DNA of 64,000 nucleotides, from positions 1,241,501 through 1,305,500 of the forward strand of contig NZ_CP050440.1 of the NCBI RefSeq assembly GCF_011769525.1. The letters are read 5' to 3'. This document shows, piece after piece, positions 63,907 to 64,000 of this stretch (position 1 is the first letter of the stretch; the number at the start of each line of letters is the position of its first letter). The notes beneath the pieces are model-generated. The model was not told the DNA's origin and searched no databases. It was given only the letters and a program-made list of their open reading frames with translations. Origin of the DNA: Tolypothrix sp. PCC 7910. GTDB lineage: Bacteria > Cyanobacteriota > Cyanobacteriia > Cyanobacteriales > Nostocaceae. Made by a program: the position numbers and the translations under genes.

Positions 63907-64000
63907 ATGTTTGACCAGTTGTGGAGTATTACACAAGAACTTCGTCAAAAGTTGCAGACTCGTTTTGAGTTCCAACTAGATCCTTCTACGGCAGATTTAG
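63907..64000 (+). CDS. Start of an unidentified gene (partial)
   Basis: ATG at 63907 opens a frame that stays open to the window end (MFDQLWSITQELRQKLQTRF). The residues are helical and polar. It is divergent from the NmrA-family gene. The product cannot be determined from this fragment. Confidence 0.5.
   Translation, partial: MFDQLWSITQELRQKLQTRFEFQLDPSTADL

Noticed and set aside
1-64000. tRNA or rRNA genes
   Set aside because: No T-loop GTTCRAATC-type motif with a matching acceptor stem, and no rRNA-like stretch, was recognised.

Overview
The window looks like a chromosomal stretch from a filamentous, probably heterocyst-forming cyanobacterium (Nostocales type). The reasons are the many GCGATCGC (HIP1) palindromes inside and between genes, the 7-bp tandem repeats (GGTAATT, CCCCAGT, TTACCAA types) and palindromic repeats in the spacers, and the gene content: an NblS-like sensor kinase, a Synechocystis-type GlbN, cyanobacterial pilB-pilT-pilC, a GH57 branching enzyme and hopanoid genes. 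No rRNA, tRNA or CRISPR array was found. Most genes are single units with long spacers rather than tight operons.

Layout. 1-9.5 kb: end of an unknown gene, hisC, an Rpn-type nuclease, an LpxB-like glycosyltransferase, a copper pair (DUF305 protein plus HMA chaperone) behind a MerR-type promoter, a Rieske oxygenase, a PAP2 phosphatase and glycerol kinase. 9.6-15.4 kb: a minus-strand redox group (GMC oxidoreductase, DoxX-like membrane protein, type II NADH dehydrogenase) and the GH57 enzyme. 15.4-16.3 kb: a gene-poor gap with a TnpB relic. 16.3-22.6 kb: grpE, dnaK, dnaJ, a TusA-family gene and rsgA, the last three overlapping. 23-28 kb: pilB, pilT, pilC and an unknown gene. 28-33 kb: a saccharopine dehydrogenase-like protein and a 7TM-HD phosphohydrolase. 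33.9-37.4 kb: a squalene/phytoene synthase-family gene, hpnJ and hpnK. 37.6-43 kb: one 1801-residue Ser/Thr kinase-ATPase-GAF-histidine kinase. 43-48.4 kb: small unknowns and a VIT/VWA protein. 55.4-64 kb: purD, nblS, an isocitrate lyase-superfamily enzyme, glbN, an SMR exporter, an alpha/beta hydrolase, an NmrA-family protein and the start of a further gene.

The 48.4-55.3 kb region is the accessory part. It holds a 63-bp triplicated repeat, an antitoxin gene followed by a RelE-type toxin gene carrying one in-frame stop, an orphan antitoxin-like gene between two copies of a 32-bp HIP1 repeat, and a 1434-residue STAND (NB-ARC) ATPase with 21 helical repeats of 31-32 residues. This is the best candidate for an undescribed system: a sensor/effector ATPase of the type used in bacterial conflict or signalling, with a repeat array that could change by recombination. 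That role is inferred, not shown.

Functions were assigned by reading motifs and recalling families; no database search was run. Start codons were adjusted by ribosome-binding sites and overlaps where noted.
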